Source: an uncultured Burkholderiaceae bacterium (GTDB lineage: Bacteria > Pseudomonadota > Gammaproteobacteria > Burkholderiales > Burkholderiaceae_C). Taken from it: a stretch of DNA of 27,396 nucleotides. Both the position numbers and the translations under genes were made by a program. The notes under the pieces were generated by a model. That model was given only the letters and a program-made list of their open reading frames with translations, did no database searches and was not told the DNA's origin. This document shows positions 15,461 to 22,981 of this stretch, piece by piece. The DNA lies in NCBI GenBank assembly GCA_938022295.1, contig CALIDR010000265.1:1-27396 (forward strand), in the 5' to 3' direction. Position 1 is the first letter of the stretch; every line of letters starts with the position of its first letter.

Positions 15461-16356
15461 TACTTCAGGACGTCGGGCGTCACCGCGCGGTGGAAGCCGT
15501 CAAACGGCACCGACCTCGCGTCCGGCCCGAGCGGGAAGATCTCGCTGCCCAGCGGCGCGCCGCCGTCGATCGGCAGCGTGACGCCGGTGATGAACGCCGC
15601 CGCCGGCGACAGCAGGAACACGATCGCGGCGCTGACCTCGGCCTCGAGCCCGAGGCGGCGCAGCGGCACGTGCTGCTTCAGCTTCGGGATGATCGCCTTC
15701 ATCGCGCCGCCGTAGGTGTCCATCCCGCTCGAGGCGATCCACCCCGGCGCGACGGCGTTGACCCGCACGCCGGCGTGCGCCCACTCGAACGCCGCCGTCA
15801 TCGTCAGGTTGCTCATCCCCGCGCGTGCGGCGCCGCTGTGCGCCATGCCGGGCATCCCGTTGCGGAAGTCGGCCGTCATGTTGACGATCGCGCCGCCCGT
15901 CTTCTCCATGCTCTGCACGAAGACCTCGCGCATCATCAGGAAGCCGCCGGTGAGGTTGCTGGCGACGACGGCGTCGAAGCCCTTCTTGCTGATCGCCAGC
16001 ATCGGCGCCGGGAACTGCCCGCCGGCGTTGTTGACGAGGCCCGACACCGGCCCGTGCTCGGCCACGACGCGCGCGACGCCGGCCTTCACCGCCTCCTCGT
16101 CGCGGATGTCGAACGCGATCGTGTGGCAGCGCCCGCCGTCTTCGGCGATCTCGGCCGCGACGCGCTCGAGCTTGTCGCGCGAGCGCCCGCTGATCACCAC
16201 GGTGGCGCCGAGAGACGCCAGCTCGTGGGCCACGCAGCGGCCGATGCCGCTGCCGCCGCCGGTGACCCAGTGCAGCTCGCCGGCGAACAGGCCGGGCCGG
16301 AACACGCTGCGGTAGCCGGTGCGGGCCGGGGCGTCGGGGGCGGGGGAAGGCGTCAT
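15460..16356 (-). CDS. SDR family oxidoreductase, AtuB/AtuG- and PECR-like
   Basis: A 298-residue Rossmann short-chain dehydrogenase. The NAD(P) loop is TGGGSGIG (32-39), NNAGG is at 109-113, and the C-terminal segment is FLLSPAAAFITGVTLPIDGG. The usual Tyr-x3-Lys is absent: the aligned stretch is HSGAARAG (173-180), giving Ser174 and Arg178. This matches the peroxisomal trans-2-enoyl-CoA reductase (PECR) and dienoyl-CoA reductase branch, so it probably acts on an enoyl-CoA or a related alcohol/aldehyde rather than being broken. It is the first gene of the operon. The order SDR-CT-ACD-hydratase-BC matches Pseudomonas atuB-F. The ATG at 16356 lies downstream of a sigma70-like promoter that carries a palindrome. 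Confidence 0.88.
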   Translation of the reverse strand: MTPSPAPDAPARTGYRSVFRPGLFAGELHWVTGGGSGIGRCVAHELASLGATVVISGRSRDKLERVAAEIAEDGGRCHTIAFDIRDEEAVKAGVARVVAEHGPVSGLVNNAGGQFPAPMLAISKKGFDAVVASNLTGGFLMMREVFVQSMEKTGGAIVNMTADFRNGMPGMAHSGAARAGMSNLTMTAAFEWAHAGVRVNAVAPGWIASSGMDTYGGAMKAIIPKLKQHVPLRRLGLEAEVSAAIVFLLSPAAAFITGVTLPIDGGAPLGSEIFPLGPDARSVPFDGFHRAVTPDVLK

Positions 16357-16384
16357 CGCGAGGGGCGTGCGGGCAACGTTCGCG

Positions 16385-16413
16385 ATTAGGCCCCGGGGTG
16401 ACGTTAACGTCAA
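16385..16413 (-). promoter_or_regulatory. Promoter of the SDR/atu-type operon with palindromic operator
   Basis: On the minus strand, -35 TTGACG (complement of 16408-16413) is followed after 17 bp by -10 CCTAAT (complement of 16385-16390). The start codon is 29 nt past the -10. A perfect 14-bp palindrome, TGACGTTAACGTCA, covers 16399-16412 and overlaps the -35 and spacer. This is where MerR-family regulators bind. The MerR gene at 16940 is the obvious candidate regulator. Confidence 0.6.
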
Positions 16414-16463
16414 CTGTGTGCCGTATCGGGGAATACGCGCATGCCTGCGACAACCCGAGCGAC

Positions 16464-16469
16464 TACGAT
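16464..16469 (+). promoter_or_regulatory. Candidate -10 of the SCP2-like gene
   Basis: TACGAT, 37 nt before the ATG of the SCP2-like gene. No convincing -35 is visible. It lies about 50 nt downstream of the palindrome at 16399-16412, which could therefore regulate both directions. Confidence 0.3.
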
Positions 16470-16506
16470 CTCGGTTCCACGTTCTGCCGCTGCCCGCGAG
16501 AGCCCC

Positions 16507-16803
16507 ATGGACCTGCAAGCCTGCACCGAAACCCTGCGCACGCGCGTCGGCGACGCCTGCGGACTCGACGCGACGCTGAAGTTCGACTGCGGCGACGCCG
16601 GCGTCGTCTACATCGACGGCAAGGCGATCCCGAACGCCGTCAGCAACGAGGACAAGGACGCCGACTGCACGGTCGGCGTCTCGCTCGACAACCTCACCGC
16701 GATGCTCGCCGGCGACCTCGAGCCCGCCACCGCGTTCATGATCGGCAAGCTGAAGGTCAGCGGCGACATGAGCGTCGCGCTCAAGCTGCAGCGCGTGTTG
16801 TGA
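16507..16803 (+). CDS. Single-domain SCP2 sterol-binding family protein
   Basis: A 98-residue stand-alone SCP2 domain. Recognisable are the central strands VVYIDGKAI and ADCTVGVSLDNLTAMLAGDL near residues 54-73, and the C-terminal helix PATAFMIGKLKVSGDMSVAL, which is the typical end of the fold. SCP2 domains bind lipids and acyl-CoAs in a hydrophobic tunnel and are frequent beside beta-oxidation genes in Burkholderiales. The ATG at 16507 starts the domain; an in-frame ATG at 16441 would add 22 residues rich in Ala/Thr/Arg and looks non-coding. It sits between the two catabolic arms and may present acyl-CoA substrates to either. Its exact ligand is unknown. Confidence 0.85.
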   Translation: MDLQACTETLRTRVGDACGLDATLKFDCGDAGVVYIDGKAIPNAVSNEDKDADCTVGVSLDNLTAMLAGDLEPATAFMIGKLKVSGDMSVALKLQRVL

Positions 16804-16810
16804 ACCACCC

Positions 16811-16880
16811 CCGTAGCGCCTTCGGCGCTCCCCCTCGAGGGGGCACCGCCAGCGGACCGGCGAAGCCGGATCCGCGGCGG
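16811..16880. repeat. REP-like extragenic palindromic element
   Basis: Three consecutive hairpins: AGCGCC-TTC-GGCGCT (16815-16829), CCCCCTCGAGGGGG (16830-16843), and CCGGC-GAA-GCCGG (16857-16869) flanked by GCGGA/TCCGC arms. This composite resembles a dispersed repeat I know from Burkholderiales intergenic regions. It could also act as a terminator after the SCP2-like gene. Confidence 0.65.
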
Positions 16881-16939
16881 TCGCTTGATGTGAGGGGCGG
16901 GCTCGAGTGCGCGTCCCGCGGGCATCGGTGGCCTGGCTG

Positions 16940-17431
16940 ATGGCTGTGCCGGAAGTCGACGCACCCGCGCGCCCGGTGCGCAAGCGCGCGCCGGCGCCCG
17001 CCCGGCCGGCGCCGAGCGCGCAGGAAGTCGTCGCGTCGCACCGCGACGACGCCACCGGCGAGCTGTTCGGCATCGGCGAGCTGTGCGCCGAGTTCGGCCT
17101 GTCGCCGCGCGCGCTGCGCTTCTACGAGGACAAGGGGCTGCTCGCGCCGCGGCGCGTCAACGGCACGCGCGTCTACACTCGACGCGACCGCGCGCGCCTG
17201 GCGCTGATCCTGCGCAGCAAGGCGATCGGCGCGTCGCTCGCCGAGATCAAGCACTACCTCGACCTGTATGGTGCGCGCGGCGAGGGGCGGGTGCAGCAGC
17301 TGAAGTACGTGATCGCGCGCACCGACGACGCGATCCGCGAGCTCGAGCTCAAGCGCGCGCACATCGATGCGACGCTCGCCGAACTGCGCGTCATCAACGC
17401 CACCGCGCGCGAGCAGCTCGCATCGAAATGA
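16940..17431 (+). CDS. MerR-family transcriptional regulator
   Basis: A 163-residue MerR regulator. The N-terminal winged helix motif is FGIGELCAEFGLSPRALRFY near residues 43-62 with EDKGLLAPRRVNGTRVYT following. A long C-terminal coiled dimerisation helix holds DDAIRELELKRAHIDATLAE. There are no Cys residues for metal sensing, which fits the acyl-CoA-responsive LiuR-like branch that controls fatty-acid and branched-chain catabolism. The first 40 residues are Pro/Ala/Arg rich and probably disordered. The ATG at 16940 was chosen over a GTG at 16907; neither has a good ribosome binding site. It is followed 7 nt later by the acyl-CoA dehydrogenase. The palindrome at 16399-16412 is the likely binding site. 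Confidence 0.88.
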   Translation: MAVPEVDAPARPVRKRAPAPARPAPSAQEVVASHRDDATGELFGIGELCAEFGLSPRALRFYEDKGLLAPRRVNGTRVYTRRDRARLALILRSKAIGASLAEIKHYLDLYGARGEGRVQQLKYVIARTDDAIRELELKRAHIDATLAELRVINATAREQLASK

Positions 17432-17438
17432 GGCGCAC

Positions 17439-18608
17439 GTGAGCATCGACGTCTTCCCGTCGGCCTGGATGGCCGAGGAGCACCGCCTGCTCGCCGACAG
17501 CGCGGCGCGCTTCTTCCGCGAGCGCTGGGTGCCGCAGGCCGCGGCGTGGCGCGAGGCCGGCATCGTGCCGCGCGAGTGCTGGCGCGAGGCCGGCGCGCAG
17601 GGGCTGCTGTGCGTCTCGACGCCCGAAGCCTGGGGCGGTGGCGGCGGCGACTTCGCGCACGAGGCGGTGATCATGATCGAGCAGTCGCGCGCGAACCTCT
17701 CGGGCTTCGGCGGCGCGCTGCATTCGGCGATCGTCGCGCCGTACATCCTCCACTACGGCAGCGACGAGCAGAAGCGCCGCTGGCTGCCGAGGATGGCCAC
17801 CGGCGAGCTCGTCGGCGCGATCGCGATGACCGAGCCCGGCACCGGCAGCGACCTGCAGGCGATCGCGACGCACGCGCTGCGCGACGGCGACGACTACGTG
17901 CTGACCGGTGCGAAGACGTTCATCACCAATGGCCAGCACGCGAACCTGATCGTCGTCGTCGCGAAGACCGACCGCGGCGCCGGCGCCAAGGGCACCTCGC
18001 TGCTCGTGCTCGAGACCGACGGCCCCGACGGCCGGCCGGCGGCGGGCTTCCGGCGCGGGCGCAGGCTCGACAAGGTGGGCCTCAAGGCGCAGGACACGAG
18101 CGAACTCTTCTTCGACGGCGTGCGCGTGCCGGCGGCGAACCTGCTCGGCGGCCGCGAAGGGCAGGGCTTCGTGCAGCTGATGGAGCAGCTGCCGCAGGAG
18201 CGGCTGATCATCGCCGTGCAGGGCATCGGCGCGATGGAGCGCGCGCTCGCCGAGACGCTCGGCTACGTGAAGGAGCGCAAGGCCTTCGGCAAGCCGATCT
18301 GGGACTTCCAGAACACGAAGTTCAGGCTTGCCGAGGTGCAGGCCGCCGTGCTCGCCGCGCGCGCCTTCGTCGACGCGTGCATCGTTGCGCACCTGAAGGG
18401 CGAGCTCGACGCCGCGCGCGCCGCGCTCGCCAAGGCCTGGGTCAGCGAGCAGCAGTGCCGGGTGATGGACGAGTGCCTGCAACTCTTCGGCGGCTACGGC
18501 TACATGATGGAATACCCGATCGCCGAGCTGTACGTCGACGCGCGCGTGCAGCGCATCTACGGCGGCACGAACGAGATCATGAAGGAACTGGCGGCCCGCT
18601 TTATGTGA
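17439..18608 (+). CDS. Acyl-CoA dehydrogenase (beta-oxidation arm)
   Basis: A 389-residue FAD-dependent acyl-CoA dehydrogenase. Recognisable are IAMTEPGTGSDLQAIAT near residues 128-144, the FITNG strand, the KVGLKAQDTSELFFDGVRV segment, and the C-terminal QLFGGYGYMMEYPI and RIYGGTNEIMKE with E379 at the catalytic-base place. It would perform the first beta-oxidation step, with electrons going to ETF. The overall look is that of long- or branched-chain acyl-CoA dehydrogenases beside FadA/FadJ in Burkholderiales. The GTG at 17439 has GAGG 5-9 nt upstream. The stop is followed by a repeat and then the thiolase gene. Confidence 0.92.
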   Translation: MSIDVFPSAWMAEEHRLLADSAARFFRERWVPQAAAWREAGIVPRECWREAGAQGLLCVSTPEAWGGGGGDFAHEAVIMIEQSRANLSGFGGALHSAIVAPYILHYGSDEQKRRWLPRMATGELVGAIAMTEPGTGSDLQAIATHALRDGDDYVLTGAKTFITNGQHANLIVVVAKTDRGAGAKGTSLLVLETDGPDGRPAAGFRRGRRLDKVGLKAQDTSELFFDGVRVPAANLLGGREGQGFVQLMEQLPQERLIIAVQGIGAMERALAETLGYVKERKAFGKPIWDFQNTKFRLAEVQAAVLAARAFVDACIVAHLKGELDAARAALAKAWVSEQQCRVMDECLQLFGGYGYMMEYPIAELYVDARVQRIYGGTNEIMKELAARFM

Positions 18609-18626
18609 CGAGAACGAGAACGCGCG

Positions 18627-18690
18627 AGCGGGCCGGGCGCCGGGCCGCTCCCAAGCCGGCCCGCACCCCCTCGGGGGAGCGGGCGTTGTA
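18627..18690. repeat. REP-like GC-rich palindromic element
   Basis: This interrupts the acyl-CoA dehydrogenase-thiolase spacing. Its main hairpin is CCCGC-A-CCCCC-TC-GGGGG-A-GCGGG at 18660-18683. The neighbouring GGGCCGCTCCCAAGCCGGCC stretch is familiar from intergenic repeats of Burkholderiales. It may attenuate or stabilise the operon mRNA. Confidence 0.55.
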
Positions 18691-18711
18691 CTCGAGGACC
18701 GAGGGGTCTAC

Positions 18712-19917
18712 ATGACCGACGCCTACATCTACGACCACGTGCGCACGCCGCGCGGCAAGGGCAAGAAGGACGGATCGCTGCACCAGGCCACGCCGGTGTG
18801 GCTGCTGCGCACGCTGCTCAAGGCGCTGCAGTCGCGCCACGAGCTCGACACCGCGCTCGTCGACGACGTCGTGCTCGGCTGCGTGACGCCGGTGGGCGAG
18901 CAGGGTGCGGACATCGCGCGCACCGCGGTGCTCGACGCAGAGTGGGCGCAGACCGTGGCCGGCGTCACGCAATCGCGCTTCTGCGCCTCCGGGCTCGAGT
19001 CGGTCAACCTCGCCGCGGCGAAGGTGACGAGCGGCTGGGAGGACCTCGTCGTGGCCGGCGGCATCGAGAGCATGAGCCGGTGGGCGATGGGCAGCGACGG
19101 CGGCGCCTGGTTCATGGACCCGCGCATCAACGCCAAGCTCGGCTTCGTGCCGCAGGGGGTGGGTGCCGACCTGATCGCGACGATGGAAGGCTTCACGCGC
19201 GGCGACGTCGACGCGTTCGCGCTGCGCTCGCACCAGCGCGCGGCAGCGGCGCGCGCGGCCGGCCACTTCGCGCGCTCGATCGTGCCGGTGCACGACATCG
19301 CGGGCCTGCTGATGCTCGCCGAGGACGAGACGATCCGCCCCGGCACGACGATGGAGGCGCTGGCCAAGCTCGAGCCGAGCTTCGCGATGATGGGCCAGAT
19401 GGGGTTCGACGCCACCGCGCTGCGCAAGTACACCACCGTCGAGCGCATCGAGCACGTGCACCACGCCGGCAACTCGTCGGGCATCGTCGACGGCGCGGCA
19501 CTGATGCTCGTCGGCTCGAAGGCCGGCGGCGACAAGGCCGGGTTGCGGCCGAGGGCGCGCGTGCGGGCCGCGGCGGTGATCGGCTCCGAGCCGACGATCA
19601 TGCTCACCGGCCCGACGCCGGCGGTGCGCAAGGCGCTCGCGAAGGCCGGCATGGCGGTCGGCGACATCGACCTGTGGGAGATCAACGAGGCGTTCGCGGT
19701 GGTGCCGATGAAGACCGCGCGCGACCTCGGCATCGACCTCGAGCGCGTCAACGTCAACGGCGGCGCGATCGCGATGGGTCACCCGCTCGGGGCCACCGGC
19801 TGCATCATCCTCGGCACGCTGCTCGACGAGCTCGAGCGCCGCAACCTCGCCACCGGCTGCGCGACGCTGTGCGTCGGCGGCGGCATGGGCATCGCCACCA
19901 TCGTCGAAAGGGTGTGA
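18712..19917 (+). CDS. Acetyl-CoA C-acyltransferase (thiolase)
   Basis: A 401-residue thiolase. The acyl-accepting C91 lies in SRFCASGLES (88-97). H357 lies in GGAIAMGHPLGATG, and C387 in CVGGGMGIA. The NEAFAVVP segment is also present. All catalytic groups are therefore intact. It cleaves 3-oxoacyl-CoA with CoA to acetyl-CoA and a chain two carbons shorter (or runs in reverse). Length is typical of FadA/acetyl-CoA acetyltransferases. The ATG at 18712 follows GAGGACCGAGGGG. It ends 10 nt before the FadJ-like gene, so the two form the usual beta-oxidation pair. Confidence 0.93.
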   Translation: MTDAYIYDHVRTPRGKGKKDGSLHQATPVWLLRTLLKALQSRHELDTALVDDVVLGCVTPVGEQGADIARTAVLDAEWAQTVAGVTQSRFCASGLESVNLAAAKVTSGWEDLVVAGGIESMSRWAMGSDGGAWFMDPRINAKLGFVPQGVGADLIATMEGFTRGDVDAFALRSHQRAAAARAAGHFARSIVPVHDIAGLLMLAEDETIRPGTTMEALAKLEPSFAMMGQMGFDATALRKYTTVERIEHVHHAGNSSGIVDGAALMLVGSKAGGDKAGLRPRARVRAAAVIGSEPTIMLTGPTPAVRKALAKAGMAVGDIDLWEINEAFAVVPMKTARDLGIDLERVNVNGGAIAMGHPLGATGCIILGTLLDELERRNLATGCATLCVGGGMGIATIVERV

Positions 19918-19927
19918 GGGGTCGACC

Positions 19928-22063
19928 ATGAACAACGCCATCACGTTGACCGTGGACGCCGACGGCATCGCCGTCGCGACGATGGACCTGCCCGGCCGGC
20001 CGATGAACGTCGTGGGCGACGAGCTGATGACGGCGCTCGCCCACGTCGTCGAGCGCGTCGTGAGCGACGACGCGATCAGGGGCCTCGTGCTGACCTCGGG
20101 CAAGGCCGACTTCTGCGCCGGCGGCGACCTCGACCGCATGTCGAAGTGGCAGGACCCGCGCGAGCCGTTCGAGGCGTCGATGGCGATGAAGGCGGTGCTG
20201 CGCCGGATGGAGACGATGGGCAAGCCGGTGGTGGCGGCGATCGGCGGCCACGCGCTCGGCGGCGGGCTCGAGATCGCGCTCGCGTGCCACGCACGCATCG
20301 TGCTCGACGACCCGAAGCTCAAGCTCGGCCAGCCCGAGGTCAAGCTCGGCCTGCTGCCCGGCGGCGGCGGCACGGTGCGGCTGCCGCGCCTGCTGGGCAT
20401 CCAGACCGCGCTGCAGATCATGGGCGAGGGCGCCGACATCGCGCCGGCGAAGGCGCTGTCGATGGGCCTCGTGACCGAACTCGCGCAAGACCGCGACGAC
20501 CTGCTCGCGAAGGCGAGGGCCTGGTGCGTCGCGCACCCGAAGGCCAAGCAGCCCTGGGACGAGGCCAGGTTCCGCTTCCCGGGCGGCGACTCGCGCTCGC
20601 CGGCGGTGGCGCAGCTGTGGTCGATCGCGCCGTCGGTGGCCGCGGCCAAGAGCTACGGCAACTACCCCGCGGTCACGCACATCATGTCGAGCGTGTTCGA
20701 GGGCGGCCTGCTCGGCTTCGACGCCGCGAGCGCCGTCGAGAGCCGCTACTTCGCGGCCTGCGCGATGTCGCAGGAAAGCCGCAACATGATCGGCACGCTG
20801 TGGTACCAGCTGAACGCGATCAAGAAGGGCGCGTCGCGGCCGGCGAAGGTGCCGCCGTCGAAGGTGACCAAGCTCGGCGTGCTCGGCGCCGGGATGATGG
20901 GCGCCGGCATCGCCTACGTCGCGGCGAAGGCGGGCATCGACGTCGTGCTGCTCGACACGTCGATCGAGCTCGCCGAGAAGGGCAAGGCCCATTCGCACGG
21001 GCTGCTCGACAAGGCGGTCAGGAAGGGCCGCTCGACGCCCGAGAAGCGCGACGCCGTGCTCGCCCGCATCAAGCCGACGACCGCGTACGAGGACCTCGCC
21101 GGCTGCGACCTCGTGATCGAGGCCGTGTTCGAGGACCGCGCGGTCAAGGCCGACGTGACGAGGCAGGCCGAGGCCGCGATCGGGCCCGACGCCGTGTTCG
21201 CGAGCAACACGTCGACGCTGCCGATCACGAGCCTCGCGCAGGCGAGCGGGCGGCCATCGCACTTCGTCGGGCTGCACTTCTTCAGCCCGGTCGACCGCAT
21301 GCCGCTGGTGGAGATCATCGTCGGCCGGCAGACGTCGGACGAGACGCTGGCGCGCGGATTCGACTTCGTGCTGCAGATCGGCAAGACGCCGATCGTCGTC
21401 AACGACAGCCGCGGCTTCTACACCTCGCGCGTGTTCGCGACCTACGTGATGGAAGGCATCACGATGCTCGAGGAGGGCGTGCACCCGCGCCACGTCGAGC
21501 AGGCGGGCCTGCAGGCCGGCATGCCGATGCCGCCGCTGGCGCTGCAGGACGAGGTGAGCCTGAGCCTGTCGCTGCACGTGATCGAGCAGACGAAGAAGGA
21601 CTTCGCCGCCGAGGGTCGCGCCTACCAGCCGCACCCGGCCGAGAGCGTGATCCGCCAGCTGTGCGAGATCGGCCGCGTCGGCAAGAAGGCCGGGCAGGGC
21701 TTTTACGACTACGACGACGACGGCAAGCGCCTGTGGCCGGGCCTCGCCCGGCTGTACCCGCCCGCGGCCGCGCAGCCGCCGCAGCGCGAGCTGATCGACC
21801 GCCTGCTGTTCGTGCAGGCCAACGAGGCGGCGCGCTGCCTCGAGGAAGGCGTGCTGCGCTCGGTGGCCGACGGCAACATCGGCTCGATCTTCGGCTGGGG
21901 CTTCGCGCCGTTCCACGGCGGCGCGCTGCAGTTCATCGACGCGATGGGGCCGAAGGCTTTCGTCGCCCGCGCGCGCGAGCTCGCGGCCGCGCACGGCGCG
22001 CGCTTCGAGCCGGCGGCGATCGTCGTCGCGGCGGCCGAGCAGGGGCGGCGGCTGGCGGGCTGA
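19928..22063 (+). CDS. FadJ-like 3-hydroxyacyl-CoA dehydrogenase / enoyl-CoA hydratase
   Basis: A 711-residue bifunctional beta-oxidation protein. The N-terminal crotonase domain has FCAGGDLDRM (62-71), E115 (LGGGLEIA) and E137 (GQPEVKLGLLPGGGG). A linker leads to an NAD-binding Rossmann domain starting LGVLGAGMMGAGIAY near residue 317. The hydroxyacyl-CoA dehydrogenase catalytic segment is LHFFSPVDRMPLVE, followed by two C-terminal helical repeats, the second including SIFGWGFAPFHGG. It hydrates trans-2-enoyl-CoA and oxidises the L-3-hydroxyacyl-CoA. Length is the usual FadB/FadJ size. It works with the thiolase upstream and could finish breakdown of products from the atu-type arm. Confidence 0.93.
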   Translation: MNNAITLTVDADGIAVATMDLPGRPMNVVGDELMTALAHVVERVVSDDAIRGLVLTSGKADFCAGGDLDRMSKWQDPREPFEASMAMKAVLRRMETMGKPVVAAIGGHALGGGLEIALACHARIVLDDPKLKLGQPEVKLGLLPGGGGTVRLPRLLGIQTALQIMGEGADIAPAKALSMGLVTELAQDRDDLLAKARAWCVAHPKAKQPWDEARFRFPGGDSRSPAVAQLWSIAPSVAAAKSYGNYPAVTHIMSSVFEGGLLGFDAASAVESRYFAACAMSQESRNMIGTLWYQLNAIKKGASRPAKVPPSKVTKLGVLGAGMMGAGIAYVAAKAGIDVVLLDTSIELAEKGKAHSHGLLDKAVRKGRSTPEKRDAVLARIKPTTAYEDLAGCDLVIEAVFEDRAVKADVTRQAEAAIGPDAVFASNTSTLPITSLAQASGRPSHFVGLHFFSPVDRMPLVEIIVGRQTSDETLARGFDFVLQIGKTPIVVNDSRGFYTSRVFATYVMEGITMLEEGVHPRHVEQAGLQAGMPMPPLALQDEVSLSLSLHVIEQTKKDFAAEGRAYQPHPAESVIRQLCEIGRVGKKAGQGFYDYDDDGKRLWPGLARLYPPAAAQPPQRELIDRLLFVQANEAARCLEEGVLRSVADGNIGSIFGWGFAPFHGGALQFIDAMGPKAFVARARELAAAHGARFEPAAIVVAAAEQGRRLAG

Positions 22064-22102
22064 AGACGCCGCCGACGCGCGGATCGGGGCCGTGCGGCGC
22101 GC

Positions 22103-22108
22103 TATCGT
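22103..22108 (+). promoter_or_regulatory. -10-like element placing a leaderless start
   Basis: TATCGT ends 7 nt before the GTG at 22116, which would put transcription start on or beside the start codon. This supports the GTG at 22116 over the upstream GTG at 22092. Confidence 0.4.
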
Positions 22109-22115
22109 CAGCGCC

Positions 22116-22856
22116 GTGAATGCGCCGACCGCTGCTGCCGCGCCCCGCGAACGCTTCGACCGCCTCGACGCCCTGCGCGGCGTCGCGATGCTGTGGATGG
22201 CGGCGTTCCACTTCGCGTTCGACCTCAACCACTTCGGCCTGCTCGAGCCGCGGCAGGACTTCTACCGCGACCCGCTGTGGACGGGGCAGCGCACGGCGAT
22301 CGTGAGCCTGTTCCTGTTCACCGCCGGGCTCGGGCAGGCGCTCGCGCTCGCGGCGGACCAGCCGGCGGCGCGCTTCTGGCGCCGCTGGGCGCAGATCGCC
22401 GGCTGCGCCGCGCTCGTGTCGGTCGGCTCGGCGCTGATGTTCCCGGCCAGCTGGATCAGCTTCGGCGTGCTGCACGGCATCGCGCTGATGCTCGTCGTCG
22501 CGCGCTTCGCGGCGCCGCTCGGCGTCTGGCTGTGGCCGCTCGGCCTGGCGGCCGTCGCGCTGCCGCAGATCGTGCAGCACCCGTTCTTCGACACCCGGTG
22601 GACGAACTGGGTCGGCCTCGTCACGCGCAAGCCGGTGACGGAGGACTTCGTGCCGCTGCTACCCTGGCTCGGCGTGATGCTGTGGGGGCTGGCCGCAGGG
22701 CAGTGGGCGCTGGCGCGACGGCGCGGCTGGCTGGCCGGCTCGCTGCCGCGCGCGCTGGCGCCGGTGGCCGTGCTCGGGCGCTGGCCGCTGAGCTTCTACA
22801 TGGTGCACCAGCCGGTGCTGATCGGCGCGATCCTGCTCTGGCGCGCCGCGGCGTGA
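22116..22856 (+). CDS. DUF1624 / heparan-alpha-glucosaminide N-acetyltransferase-like membrane protein
   Basis: A 246-residue polytopic membrane protein with about six or seven hydrophobic helices. The N-terminal signature RLDALRGVAMLWMAAFHFAF (residues 16-35) is the hallmark of the DUF1624/YeiB-like acyltransferase superfamily, with the H32 of the first helix. The C-terminal segment GRWPLSFYMVHQPVLIG (221-237) is also typical. Members are thought to transfer acyl groups across the inner membrane to a sugar or lipid; the substrate here is unknown. The start at GTG 22116 is preferred because of the -10 element placed 7 nt upstream. It follows the FadJ-like gene by 52 nt and is probably an independent unit. 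Confidence 0.85.
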   Translation: MNAPTAAAAPRERFDRLDALRGVAMLWMAAFHFAFDLNHFGLLEPRQDFYRDPLWTGQRTAIVSLFLFTAGLGQALALAADQPAARFWRRWAQIAGCAALVSVGSALMFPASWISFGVLHGIALMLVVARFAAPLGVWLWPLGLAAVALPQIVQHPFFDTRWTNWVGLVTRKPVTEDFVPLLPWLGVMLWGLAAGQWALARRRGWLAGSLPRALAPVAVLGRWPLSFYMVHQPVLIGAILLWRAAA

Positions 22857-22981
22857 ACGATGTCACGCCGCGGTGCCTCGGCGGACGGGAGGAAGCGACG
22901 AAAAGCCGGGCCGATCGGCCTCAAGTCCGCGCGTCGGCCGCCGATACTGGACTCAAGCCTTCTTGTCCAACGGGGGCCGCC

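Noticed and set aside
19805..22228. An 807-codon minus-strand open frame opposite the thiolase and FadJ-like genes
   Set aside because: Shadow of genuine genes with intact catalytic motifs; the antisense translation shows no family and an abnormal Arg/His/Ala composition.
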